Positions 44,167 through 52,437 of a stretch of DNA of 64,000 nucleotides are shown in pieces. Each line of letters opens with the position of its first letter. The first letter of the stretch is position 1. Origin of the DNA: Chloracidobacterium sp. GTDB lineage: Bacteria; Acidobacteriota; Blastocatellia; Pyrinomonadales; Pyrinomonadaceae. Where the stretch lies: the NCBI GenBank assembly GCA_016706275.1, contig JADJJY010000003.1, forward strand, positions 736,817 to 800,816. Direction: 5' to 3'. Made by a program: the position numbers and the translations under genes. The notes beneath the pieces are model-generated. The model made no database searches, was not told the DNA's origin, and was given only the letters and a program-made list of their open reading frames with translations.

Positions 44167-44658
44167 TCATCCAGGATCTGCTCGAAGTATAAAAGCTTCG
44201 TCCACGTTTCGCGGCGAACGCTGCCAATGCAAGATGTACCAGCCTGTGCCCATTCCGTGTTGCTGGAAACATGCATGATGCCGGTGCCGCCGGATCTCAC
44301 GCGGTGGCTCGTGAATGTAGGCCTGGATTCGATTCCTTCTTCCCATTTCTATCCTTCCTCGGAATCGTCGATCCCCGACCTGATACTGCCCTTCGTAAAC
44401 TTCGTTGTTCCCATCCCGCCGCCTCGTCCAGCCGCGCTCGTCCCAGGCTCCCCGCTCGGGCGGCCGAACCGTCTCTGCCCTTATCGGCGTGATCGCGGTG
44501 GGCATAACCGGGCGAACCGTAACGCTCAAGATCTGCGACGGCCTTATCTCCAACAACGTCCGAGGGCGTACCTGAACGAGCGTGGACGGGCGGACTAATA
44601 GCGGGGAGCCTGATGGCCCCACCGCTACCGGAATGGATGGTCTGATTAATGTCGGCAT
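44167..44658 (-). CDS. E2-like (UBC-fold) candidate conjugating protein
   Basis: A 163-residue protein. About 65 residues of proline/valine-rich N-terminus precede a segment with the strand order of an E2 core: VYEGQYQVGDRRFRGRIEMG, RNRIQAYIHEPP, then HRHHACFQQHGMGTGWYILH and SPRNVDEAFIL. The PP pair followed by an H-x-x-x-C active-site-like region and a tryptophan-rich strand is what bacterial E2 families show. The Cys of HACF would carry the modifier. The assignment rests on this pattern plus position between the Ub-like and JAB genes; no alignment was run. Confidence 0.62.
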   Translation of the reverse strand: MPTLIRPSIPVAVGPSGSPLLVRPSTLVQVRPRTLLEIRPSQILSVTVRPVMPTAITPIRAETVRPPERGAWDERGWTRRRDGNNEVYEGQYQVGDRRFRGRIEMGRRNRIQAYIHEPPREIRRHRHHACFQQHGMGTGWYILHWQRSPRNVDEAFILRADPG

Positions 44659-44721
44659 CTGTTTTCAAAATAAAATGCCAGCAGGTCGGGAGTCAGCCGC
44701 CCTGCTGGGCTGCGTCCCCGT

Positions 44722-44967
44722 TCAGGCTCGGACCAATAACCCGGCCTCGACATCGGACTTCGTCGCGAAGATCTTCTGATCATCGGCGACCGCCTGATAT
44801 AGGTCGTCGTTGAAGCCAAACGCTCCTCCTTCGGCCTTGTTCAGCTGAAAACCGTTCAGGTTGAGTTGTGCCAGAACGTCTCGCGGCTTGGTTCCTGGTA
44901 AGAGCTGAACGTCTTTGTATTCCCGGGTGCCGTCGGTACCCGCTACCGAAATGATAATTTGCTTCAT
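44722..44967 (-). CDS. Ubiquitin-like beta-grasp protein
   Basis: An 81-residue protein with a beta-grasp pattern: KQIIISVAGTDG (strand 1), REYKDVQLLPG (strand 2), KPRDVLAQLNLNGF (helix), FQLNKAEGGAFGFNDDLYQA, and final strand DDQKIFATKSDVEAG. This resembles the small Ub-like proteins encoded with JAB and E1 genes (Prok_Ub/PRTRC-C type). It ends EAGLLVRA, not in a Gly-Gly, so trimming after AG by the JAB protease would be needed to expose a glycine. It is the first gene of the operon, with a divergent regulator upstream. Confidence 0.78.
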   Translation of the reverse strand: MKQIIISVAGTDGTREYKDVQLLPGTKPRDVLAQLNLNGFQLNKAEGGAFGFNDDLYQAVADDQKIFATKSDVEAGLLVRA

Positions 44968-45225
44968 GATCGTTACTCCTTTATATTCGTTATTTCCGCC
45001 GGGATTCGGCGGGCGGGCTGGTTGGTTCCGTCTAGCCGAACGTCCGAGTGGTCATTCCGACCATCCGGGCAAGCGGTTCGTGGACATTGTTGTTTGCCAT
45101 CAGCCTCACACGGAAAGGATTACACAGATCCGGTTCGTCAAACGTCAAATTCCAGTCATCAAATCATCAATTGTTTTGTGAAGATTCGCGTTGAGTTACG
45201 CGTGACCTTTTCGACCTTGTGAGAC

Positions 45226-45253
45226 TTGAAATTTCTTGACGGTTTCCTACAAT
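45226..45253 (+). promoter_or_regulatory. Promoter upstream of the winged-helix gene
   Basis: TTGAAA (45226-45231), a 16-base spacer, and TACAAT (45248-45253), 26 bases before the ATG. It lies in the 312-base divergent region between the Ub-like operon and this gene, which holds no coding sequence that I could see. Confidence 0.6.
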
Positions 45254-45279
45254 GAAGCAATCAGTTCACGAGCCATACA

Positions 45280-46161
45280 ATGACGATCAGTGAGGTAAGC
45301 TGCTACGAATTCGACGCCTTTCGTTTCTATGTGAACGGCGGGTATTTGACGCACGAAGGCCATCGGATTCCCATTCAGCGACAAATGGCGGAGGTTTTGA
45401 AAGTCCTGTTGAGAAATGCCGGTAGCGTTGTCTCGAAGGACTCACTGCTTGCTGAAGCTTGGACTGTTTCTGTGGAGGATCAAGGCGCGGGGCAACAGAT
45501 ATATCTGCTGCGAAAACTCTTCCTGGAGTACGGTGGAAGGCGGTACATCAAAACAGAGAAAAAGCGCGGATTTCTATTTGATGGTAATGTGCGTCCATGT
45601 CCGGGAAGTCATGACGGAAACCTAGTCAGCTATTTCAGCCGCCATGGATTTTTCGAAGACTATACCGAGCGCTTTTCGGAGCTGTTCGCCCAAGCCGAGA
45701 GCTTAACGGTCCACTTCATTCACTCTCGACGGTGGCGGGAAAATCATCGCCATGAAATTAACGCATTCCTCGCTCGACGGGATGCACGGCTCACCGTGTT
45801 TCTCCCTAACCTTGATAATCAGGTTTTGATGGAAGGTTTGAAGGACGGCTTTCTCGACGGCCAGTCCATTCCACATCTGACCAAAGAGGCGTATGAGGAT
45901 TTTGCCGAATATTACTTCGCGTTTCCGGGAAAGGTATCGATACGTCGCTTCGACCATTATCCAACTTATAGTTTCTATCTGTTCGACGATGTACTGATCG
46001 CTGCAATGTACCCGACTGTAGTGACCAGACACCAGGTACCAACCCTCGAACTTTCGCCCGAGAGCCCGTACTGGGCCTTTTTTGAAGACGATAGAAAGAT
46101 CTTGCTAACGACACCAGAGCTTTCAAAGTCGAAGTTAACTAAGATTAGGAATAATAAATAG
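45280..46161 (+). CDS. OmpR-type winged-helix protein with extra C-terminal domain
   Basis: A 293-residue protein. Residues about 5-105 are a Trans_reg_C winged helix (RIPIQRQMAEVLKVLLRNAG, SVVSKDSLLAEAWTVSVED, YIKTEKKRGFLFDGNV) as in ToxR/CadC-like regulators, but no receiver domain or membrane span is present. The C-terminal ~180 residues (ESLTVHFIHSRRWRENHRHE, DARLTVFLPNLDNQVLMEG, YSFYLFDDVLIAAMYP) look like a phospholipase-D-fold relative without HKD catalytic motifs, perhaps a ligand sensor. It is divergent from the Ub-like operon, so a likely regulator of it, and runs into the glycosylase gene 10 bases downstream. Confidence 0.7.
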   Translation: MTISEVSCYEFDAFRFYVNGGYLTHEGHRIPIQRQMAEVLKVLLRNAGSVVSKDSLLAEAWTVSVEDQGAGQQIYLLRKLFLEYGGRRYIKTEKKRGFLFDGNVRPCPGSHDGNLVSYFSRHGFFEDYTERFSELFAQAESLTVHFIHSRRWRENHRHEINAFLARRDARLTVFLPNLDNQVLMEGLKDGFLDGQSIPHLTKEAYEDFAEYYFAFPGKVSIRRFDHYPTYSFYLFDDVLIAAMYPTVVTRHQVPTLELSPESPYWAFFEDDRKILLTTPELSKSKLTKIRNNK

Positions 46162-46171
46162 AGGAAGGTCT

Positions 46172-46951
46172 ATGCCGGAACTACCCGATCTCACGATCTA
46201 TCAGCGAAACCTAAAAAGAATACTCATGGACCACAAGGTTGAAGAGGTCTGTGTATTCGGAGCAAAGCGGCTGAACGTTCCAGCCGGTACCTTGGACAAA
46301 GCGGTACGTGACGCGAAATTGGTCGATATACAGCGCGAAGGTAAGGAACTTCAATTTCGCTTCTCTTCGGGTCACAGCGTGTCCATACATCTTATGTTGA
46401 AAGGGCAGTTCGATATCACGGCAGACCCTGCCGAAATTGACAATAAACTGGTTTCATTCGGATTCGGCTCCCGCGGCCATCTAGTGGTGTCGGACCCTAA
46501 AGGTTGGGCGACATTCACCCTCGACGCTGACCTGTCCCCAGTGCCGGACGCATTGTCGGAGGATTTCACCGTTCACTACCTACGCGAAAAACTAAAGACT
46601 CGCCCGGCGAAAACGATGAAGGCATTCTTGATCGACCAAAATATCGTAAGGGGCATCGGCAATGCCTACGCCGATGAGATCCTTTGGGCATCCCGCATAT
46701 CGCCGCATTCGGCGTCGAACAATTTGCCTGATGCCGCGATCGATCAGTTGTTCGACTCGATCAAGATCGTCCTCGGATCGGCTATCGACTCGATCTCAAT
46801 GGCGGCTCCAGATGCGATCAACGGCGAGCACCGGGATTTTCTTAACGTTCACAACCCCAACAGGTCGCATTCCCCGACTGGATTCTGTATACGTCAGGAA
46901 GAGGTCTCATCCAAGAACACCTACTTTACCGACGAGCAGATAATTTATTAG
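46172..46951 (+). CDS. Fpg/Nei-family DNA glycosylase without zinc finger cysteines
   Basis: A 259-residue base-excision repair glycosylase/AP lyase. It starts MPELPDLTIYQRNL, providing the N-terminal Pro nucleophile and Glu. Further motifs are HLMLKGQFDIT with the conserved Lys, and the helix-two-turn-helix FLIDQNIVRGIGNAYADEIL. The C-terminal region, where most Fpg proteins have a four-cysteine zinc finger, reads NRSHSPTGFCIRQ and SSKNTYFTDEQIIY with only one Cys: a zincless finger as in NEIL1-like and some bacterial members. It is on a mobile island next to a regulator, which is an unusual place for a repair gene. Confidence 0.87.
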   Translation: MPELPDLTIYQRNLKRILMDHKVEEVCVFGAKRLNVPAGTLDKAVRDAKLVDIQREGKELQFRFSSGHSVSIHLMLKGQFDITADPAEIDNKLVSFGFGSRGHLVVSDPKGWATFTLDADLSPVPDALSEDFTVHYLREKLKTRPAKTMKAFLIDQNIVRGIGNAYADEILWASRISPHSASNNLPDAAIDQLFDSIKIVLGSAIDSISMAAPDAINGEHRDFLNVHNPNRSHSPTGFCIRQEEVSSKNTYFTDEQIIY

Positions 46952-47426
46952 TCGACCTCGAAGAAGTGACTTGCCGAATCTCGACTGAGGTTGCTAACGA
47001 TGTAAAGAGGGTAAAACGCTAAGTCGTGAGATAAACCGCATTAGAGATGTGCCAGCATTGCCGCTACTTTGTGAAGAACCATGGCCGGTCCCTTCAGACA
47101 AAGGCTCGCAGTATCCATAAGAAGTGCTAAGCCATGAGCGGAACCGTTTTCCGTAAATGTAGGACATCCGGGCGAGATTCGCCCGTCTTTACGGGTCTTG
47201 ACAGTCTCGATCTTTCCCGCTATTGTTACGGGTCGACTTAGGACGTCACTGATATTGCTACCCCAAGTCTGACTGGACCTCCAACCCTAAACCCGCTCAA
47301 ATAAGCCTTTTTCTTCGGCATTCGGCCTTTATTGCCGGCCGTCTTAAAATTACCCTTTTTGCCCCGGGCGTTTCGTCCTAGGCTTGTAGTACGGTTATCC
47401 ACCATTAACTTCCCCTTCCCCCGACC
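46952..47426. other. Gene-free region between glycosylase and XRE genes
   Basis: There is no supportable reading frame in 475 bases. CGGGCGAGATTCGCCCG (about 47170-47186) is a clean hairpin followed by TCTTTACGGG and could terminate the glycosylase transcript. The end nearest the XRE gene is pyrimidine-rich with no obvious promoter consensus. Confidence 0.4.
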
Positions 47427-47849
47427 ATGAAAACTATCCAGAACCCGGCGAAGGTTCCCAACACGGCTTTGTGGAGGGCCCGCCGAAAAAACGGCCTTGA
47501 GCGAAAACAGGCCGCCTGGCTTCTAGGCCACAAGAACTCCGATGCTCTAGCGAGATACGAGCGCGGCGAAGCTGAACCGAATTTTGATAATGCGGTAAAA
47601 CTTTCAGTTATCTACGGATGGTCTTTGGAAGATCTCTTTCCGCTCAAGTACGCGGGGTTTCGCCAGGAGCTGTCGTCTAAAGTGACAGCGATACGATCTC
47701 GTTCACCAGCCTCGGCCGATAGCCTGTTGCACCGGATAAATACTTGTAGCTACGAACAGACGTTGCTCGAATCGAGTTCGAGAGCGGAGTTTCTTCCACA
47801 TGTCCGTGACCACGTAACAAAGCTCGCTAGGCTCCTTGCCGGGCTATAG
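47427..47849 (+). CDS. XRE-family HTH protein
   Basis: A 140-residue protein with an N-terminal lambda-repressor-like helix-turn-helix at about residues 13-70: ARRKNGLERKQAAWLLGHKN, LARYERGEAEPNFDNAVKLS, GWSLEDLFPL. The C-terminal half is helical and unassigned. It precedes two small genes in the same direction and is probably their regulator or part of a small module. Confidence 0.8.
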   Translation: MKTIQNPAKVPNTALWRARRKNGLERKQAAWLLGHKNSDALARYERGEAEPNFDNAVKLSVIYGWSLEDLFPLKYAGFRQELSSKVTAIRSRSPASADSLLHRINTCSYEQTLLESSSRAEFLPHVRDHVTKLARLLAGL

Positions 47850-47882
47850 CAGCTGTCATCCTAAACCGCGACCAAAACTCTC

Positions 47883-48407
47883 ATGGCCCCTATTAACGCA
47901 AACATCCTATCTCTCTCTTTCAGCAGAAACCGGCTTGGTTTCGCGGTTTTTCGGCATGGGCATCTGGATTATTATGCCGGCAGGACATTGAGTCGCTACC
48001 GAACTAATCTGGTCCGCAATCGGGGAATGGTCATGACCCTCGATGGATTGGTCAAGAATCATGGCATTAGCAAGATCGCATTCCCAAAGTTGAACAAGCA
48101 GCAGCGGCACTCGCCCGAACTCCGCAGTCTTTTTAGAACCGTCCGACAATTTTGCGCACGGAATCAGCTGACAGTTGTAATGCAAGATCCCGTTCAAATG
48201 CGGCAAAACCTTACGAGAGATGGCAAACCGTCGAAGGCAAATGTATTGACCAATCTCATTGAGCTATTTCCTGAACTTAATCGATATGCGAGCGGCGGCA
48301 GTGAATGGGAGCGGCGGTACTACGGACACATTTTCACGGCGATCGGCTCGGGCATGGTGGCCACAGGGTTTGCCGCAGCTGGTTCTGCCGAAGGAGTCGT
48401 CGAATGA
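47883..48407 (+). CDS. RNase H-fold-like hypothetical protein
   Basis: A 174-residue protein. The beginning (ILSLSFSRNRLGFAVFRHGH) looks like the first strand hairpin of RuvC/RNase H-fold proteins, and the end (WERRYYGHIFTAIGSGMVA) like their last helix. The acidic residues expected at those positions are absent, so any such domain would be catalytically dead. The middle is basic (LNKQQRHSPELRSLFRTVR). It lies 33 bases behind the XRE gene and is coupled by a 4-base overlap to the next. The function is unknown. Confidence 0.5.
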   Translation: MAPINANILSLSFSRNRLGFAVFRHGHLDYYAGRTLSRYRTNLVRNRGMVMTLDGLVKNHGISKIAFPKLNKQQRHSPELRSLFRTVRQFCARNQLTVVMQDPVQMRQNLTRDGKPSKANVLTNLIELFPELNRYASGGSEWERRYYGHIFTAIGSGMVATGFAAAGSAEGVVE

Positions 48408-48580
48408 CAATCATTAATACACCGGAGCGCAGTGAGGTAATTGAGACGGGCAACCATGTTGCTTCCGACCCGACAACACCGGTGGATCAGCAAAATCTGC
48501 AGCGGTACGTGCACCTCGTTTGGCGTATATATCAGCGGCGGCGATCCGACACTATTGACAGAAAATCCCGTGGCAGCTAG
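48404..48580 (+). CDS. Small hypothetical protein
   Basis: 58 residues from ATG 48404, which overlaps the preceding stop codon (ATGA). The protein is polar with a basic end (IYQRRRSDTIDRKSRG). No family was recognised. The coupling is the main argument that it is real. Confidence 0.45.
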   Translation: MTIINTPERSEVIETGNHVASDPTTPVDQQNLQRYVHLVWRIYQRRRSDTIDRKSRGS

Positions 48581-48629
48581 ATTTATGAGGCCAGGCGTCC
48601 CGCCTGCGATTCATTAACCAACTTTCAAA

Positions 48630-50179
48630 ATGTCAAAGGGCTATTTTTCCTATGTCCGCGTTTCCACGCAGAGACAAGGACAGCACGGGACCTCACTTAC
48701 CGAACAGACTTCCGCCATCGACCGTTACGCTAAGACATGGAACCTGGAGATCATTAAACGCTTTGAGGAGCGCGAAACCGCAGCTAAGACCGGCCGTCCG
48801 ATCTTTTTGGATATGGTTAAGGCATTAAAGCAGCGTAGAGCTCAGGGCGTACTCATCCACAAGATCGACCGTAGCGCCAGAAACCTGCGCGATTGGGCCG
48901 AACTCGGGTCGCTTATCGACTTGGGTATCGAAGTACACTTTGCAAATGAGAGTCTCGATCTTACCTCCCGCGGGGGCCGGCTTTCTGCAGACATTCAAGC
49001 GGTTGTTGCATCGGATTACATTCGAAACCTGCGCGAGGAAACAATCAAGGGAATGCGCGGCCGCGTCAAGCAAGGGTTCTATCCGCTACCGGCGCCTCTC
49101 GGGTATAAAGATGCGGGACCCGCCAAAGCCAAGACGCTCGATCCAGTTCGCGGTCCATTGATCAAAAAGGCGTTCGAAGTCTATGCCGCCGGCAATCACA
49201 GTTTGATTGCCCTTGCCGAAGAAATGTATTCGAAAGGTCTTCGTAATAGAAATGGGGGTAAGCTGTCTAAAAACGCCCTAAATGTCTGCCTCCGTAACCC
49301 TTTCTATATGGGACTAGTAAAATTGCGATCGATGGGAGAGAGTTTCATCGGACAGCATCAATCCATTGTTAGTAAGATGTTATTCGACCGCGTCCAGAGA
49401 GCCCTCGACGGAAAGAGTGTCAAGAAAACGATTACCCACTTTTTCCTCTTTCGTCGGCAGATCACCTGCGGCTCCTGTCAGAATGTGCTCGTGGCCGAGC
49501 GTCAAAAGGGTCATGTGTATTATCGCTGCCACACCGGAGGCTGCAATCAAAGGCCATTTCGCGAAGAAGTTGTGATCGACCAATTTTGCAAGGCTCTTAA
49601 GAAAATCCAGTTTAATGAGAACGAACTGAGATTCGTTGAAATCGAGATCGAGAAATACAGCCAAGAAGCACCAAAGGAGCCGAGAAGCTGCGCCAGGAGC
49701 TACGGATGAGGGAACAGTTAAACGCATCCCGGCTGGAAAAACTCGCGGACGCATATATGGACGGCGTCTTCGACCGGGAAACCTACGCGCTCCGAAAGAA
49801 CACATTGATGAGCGAACGTATAGAAATCTTGGAAATGACCGCCCGGCTGGACGAGAATTCGGAGCAGAATACCGCGCGGTTGAAGGATTTTCTCGAACTC
49901 GTAAAGTCCGCTTATTTAAGCTTCCGATCGGCAATTGGTGAGGAACGAAGGGAATTAATCGAAACGGTCTCCTCGAACATTGTAGCCGACGGAAAAAACC
50001 TCATAATTAAGCTAAAACCACCCTTCGATCGCGTGCACGATCGGTCAGGCGGCCTGAGTGGTGGCCCGTTTCGGGATACTTCTCGAACCTTACCCGCATT
50101 ATTAAGCCAAGTTTTACAGTTCTTTCATGAAAATGGCTCGACGGCTGACTTCCAAACATCTATGACAAGGTCGGTGTAA
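48630..50179 (+). CDS. Large serine recombinase, with a frameshift
   Basis: About 516 residues after correction. The resolvase domain has FSYVRVSTQRQGQHGTSL with catalytic Ser12, and VLIHKIDRSARNLRDW with arginines of the active site. It is followed by the Recombinase domain (FYPLPAPLGYKDAGPAKAKT, NALNVCLRNPFYMGLVKLRS), a zinc ribbon (CGSC and YYRCHTGGCN) and a C-terminal coiled coil (MREQLNASRLEKLADAYMDG). The frame breaks at AAA 49673-49675. One more A would read PKGAEKLRQELRMREQLNAS continuously to the stop at 50179. It probably mediates integration and excision of this island or of a nested element. Confidence 0.85.
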
Positions 50180-50289
50180 TCGCGATGGCGAATGCGGAAG
50201 TCAAGTCAAGACCGCCGCTTAGAAGAACAGCCGTTTTTCCTTGGAACAAAGTAAATTCATCGATATTCAATTAGTTTATAATACGTTCG

Positions 50290-51382
50290 GTGAGCAGACA
50301 AAGACGGTACCAAATAAAAAGGATTAAACAGGACCGATCAACCCCGATAGTCAACAAAACGTCCAGATTTAAGGGATCCCTTCTCGGCGGTGCGGTCGGT
50401 GATGCTTTGGGAGCAGCAATCGAGTTTGATTCTCTTGAACGAATTTGGGAGCGGTTTGGCCAAAAGCGGACTGACAGATTATGCAATCGCGTACGGTAGG
50501 CTTGGGGCGATAACCGATGATACGCAAATGACTTTGTTTACGGCGGAAGGATTGCTTCGATCACATGATTTAACATCTGATGGAAGCATTTCCGACCCAG
50601 CGGAAGCGATTCATCAATCTTATCTCGGATGGTTATATACACAGAGAATCATCATTGACGAAAGATTCGGGGAACAACCCGCCGCACCAAGCGGATGGTT
50701 GGTCACGCTTCCAGAATTGAACTCACGCCGCGCCGCTGGAAGAACTTGTATATCTGCGCTCCACAGCGGCAGAATGGGAACAGTAATAAACCCTCTCAAT
50801 AACAGCAAAGGCTGTGGTGGAGTAATGCGGGTCGCTCCTGTTGGACTGATTGCAGAGAATCCGTTTATTCTTGCTCGTGATGCTGCCGCCATAACACATG
50901 GTCATCCGGCGGGGTATTTGAGTGCCGCTGTACTCGCGTTGATAATAAGTAATATCTTGAAAGATGCGAGTCTGTATGATGCTATTTGCCAAGCGGTATA
51001 TGAGGAACTTCCGCGACATAATAATTTTGAAGAGACATTCGCGGCTCTAAATCGTGCCATTCAACTGGCTGGTGACAAGAGCGTCGAGCCGTCGCCCGAA
51101 ACCATTGAATCGCTTGGCGGAGGATGGATTGGCGAAGAGGCTTTAGCAATTGCAATTTATTGTTCACTTGTTCATGAAAATGATTTTGGAAAGGCCATTC
51201 TACTTTCCGTTAATCACTCCGGCGACAGTGACAGCACGGGGGCTATCACCGGTAACATCATCGGGGCGTTGCACGGAATCGATGCAATTCCCTCGCATTG
51301 GCTTGAACGGCTTGAATTAAAGGCCGAGATCGAACAAGTAGCCGACGATCTGCACGCAGCAATGTTACAGACACTACTATGA
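50290..51382 (+). CDS. ADP-ribosylglycohydrolase, with a frameshift
   Basis: A DraG/ARH-family hydrolase that removes ADP-ribose from proteins or related adducts. It is about 364 residues when one A of the run 50462-50465 is removed. The beginning has FKGSLLGGAVGDALGAAIEF. Metal-binding motifs are ITDDTQMTLFTAEGL and, near the end, HSGDSDSTGAITGNIIGALH. Further family features are NNSKGCGGVMRVAPVGL and AITHGHPAGYLSAAVLALI. All acidic ligands are present. Two small genes follow closely. The assigned start at 50290 has no strong ribosome site. Confidence 0.87.
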
Positions 51383-51389
51383 GGAAACA

Positions 51390-51686
51390 ATGGACATTAT
51401 TGAATTGAGCAATTCGGTCGGCGAGATTGCTAGGGCTGCGTATGATAAAGCAGGTATTCCCTTTATGACTCCGCTCCAAATAGGTCTTACGAGCGGCCTC
51501 GACGTGGCATTAACACTGATGCAGGTATCGGTGACATCACGCAAGGGCCTGAGTCAAGAAGATAAATTGCGAGTGGTAGATTATTTTCGGGCTGAAGCAG
51601 AGCGAAGCAAGTCTGTTGATCCGCAGATTGTGATTTGGTATTTGGCCTGGGCGGAGGTCATCGAAAGAGAGTCAGCCACAGGATAG
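51390..51686 (+). CDS. Small hypothetical protein behind the ADP-ribosylglycohydrolase
   Basis: 98 residues from ATG 51390, preceded by ATGAGGAAAC. Helical, acidic and soluble (IELSNSVGEIARAAYDKAGI, EDKLRVVDYFRAEAERSKSV). It lies 7 bases after the glycohydrolase stop codon, so it is co-translated. The family is not recognised. Confidence 0.6.
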   Translation: MDIIELSNSVGEIARAAYDKAGIPFMTPLQIGLTSGLDVALTLMQVSVTSRKGLSQEDKLRVVDYFRAEAERSKSVDPQIVIWYLAWAEVIERESATG

Positions 51687-51689
51687 TTT

Positions 51690-52109
51690 ATGGGATTCAT
51701 AGATTCTTTCATACGCATCTTTTGGAATAGCGAAGGTAAATTGTCCTCCTACCAAAAAGCGCAGCTCACGAGTCTCAAGATGACTCCTGAAGATATTGAT
51801 GAATTCGAGCGCTTGCGAGAACGAATATCTCCATTCGATTTTGAAGTTGGAAAAATATGCTCAGAGACATTCCTCGATGTGTCGGACAAAGCCCTATATT
51901 ATGGGATACTTGGCGTTATTCAACGTGCTTTAAAATTTGGTCTTGAACATGCCAACGAAGTTGAAGAAATGCTCGAAGTCAAATCGAAGCAAAACGAGCA
52001 GTCCGAAGATCTTGTATTCAGTGCTTCGATTGTTGCTGAAAACTCTGCACAGAGTCCGCAATTGAAACCTTACGAACACGTCAGAAAATTGGAGGTCTTC
52101 CTTGCATAG
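51690..52109 (+). CDS. Small hypothetical protein
   Basis: 139 residues from ATG 51690, three bases after the previous gene. Mostly helical (SSYQKAQLTSLKMTPEDIDE, EFERLRERISPFDFEVGKIC), with an acidic centre VEEMLEVKSKQNEQSED. It may be a third component of the glycohydrolase unit. No family was recognised. Confidence 0.55.
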   Translation: MGFIDSFIRIFWNSEGKLSSYQKAQLTSLKMTPEDIDEFERLRERISPFDFEVGKICSETFLDVSDKALYYGILGVIQRALKFGLEHANEVEEMLEVKSKQNEQSEDLVFSASIVAENSAQSPQLKPYEHVRKLEVFLA

Positions 52110-52437
52110 TTGGTTTAACGACAATCGTCGTTGAGACGTGCGAACTCGAGCACCCTCAGCCCGAGTCGAAGGCAATCTTCGTCCGCACTGGCCACTATGC
52201 GGTCGTAGCTGAATTTGCTTTTGCAGTTGGGATAAAGATTGCAGTCATCGCCAAATCATACGCGGAAGAATTAGCTATCGAACCGTGTTGAGTTGTTACG
52301 ACACCATTGTGTGTTACCTTACCACTTAAAAAAAGAGACGAGTCTAAATCGAAAAAACGGGGACAAGATAATCATGAAGAAAGATATAGATTGGAACCAT
52401 ATAGCGAAAGATCTGGAGTACAAAGAGAAGCACGGAA

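Noticed and set aside
44297..44668. Alternative minus-strand frame of 123 codons over the E2-like gene.
   Set aside because: Lower complexity and no recognisable pattern, whereas the chosen frame holds the UBC-like motifs.
45236..45253. TTGACG with TACAAT as a promoter pair.
   Set aside because: Only six bases separate the hexamers; TTGAAA further upstream gives a normal spacer and was used instead.
52124..52292. Open stretch with coding-like sequence (RTGHYAVVAEFAFAVGIKI) after the third gene of the glycohydrolase unit.
   Set aside because: No start codon in its frame; it could be the end of the preceding gene after another frameshift or a relic, but neither can be supported.
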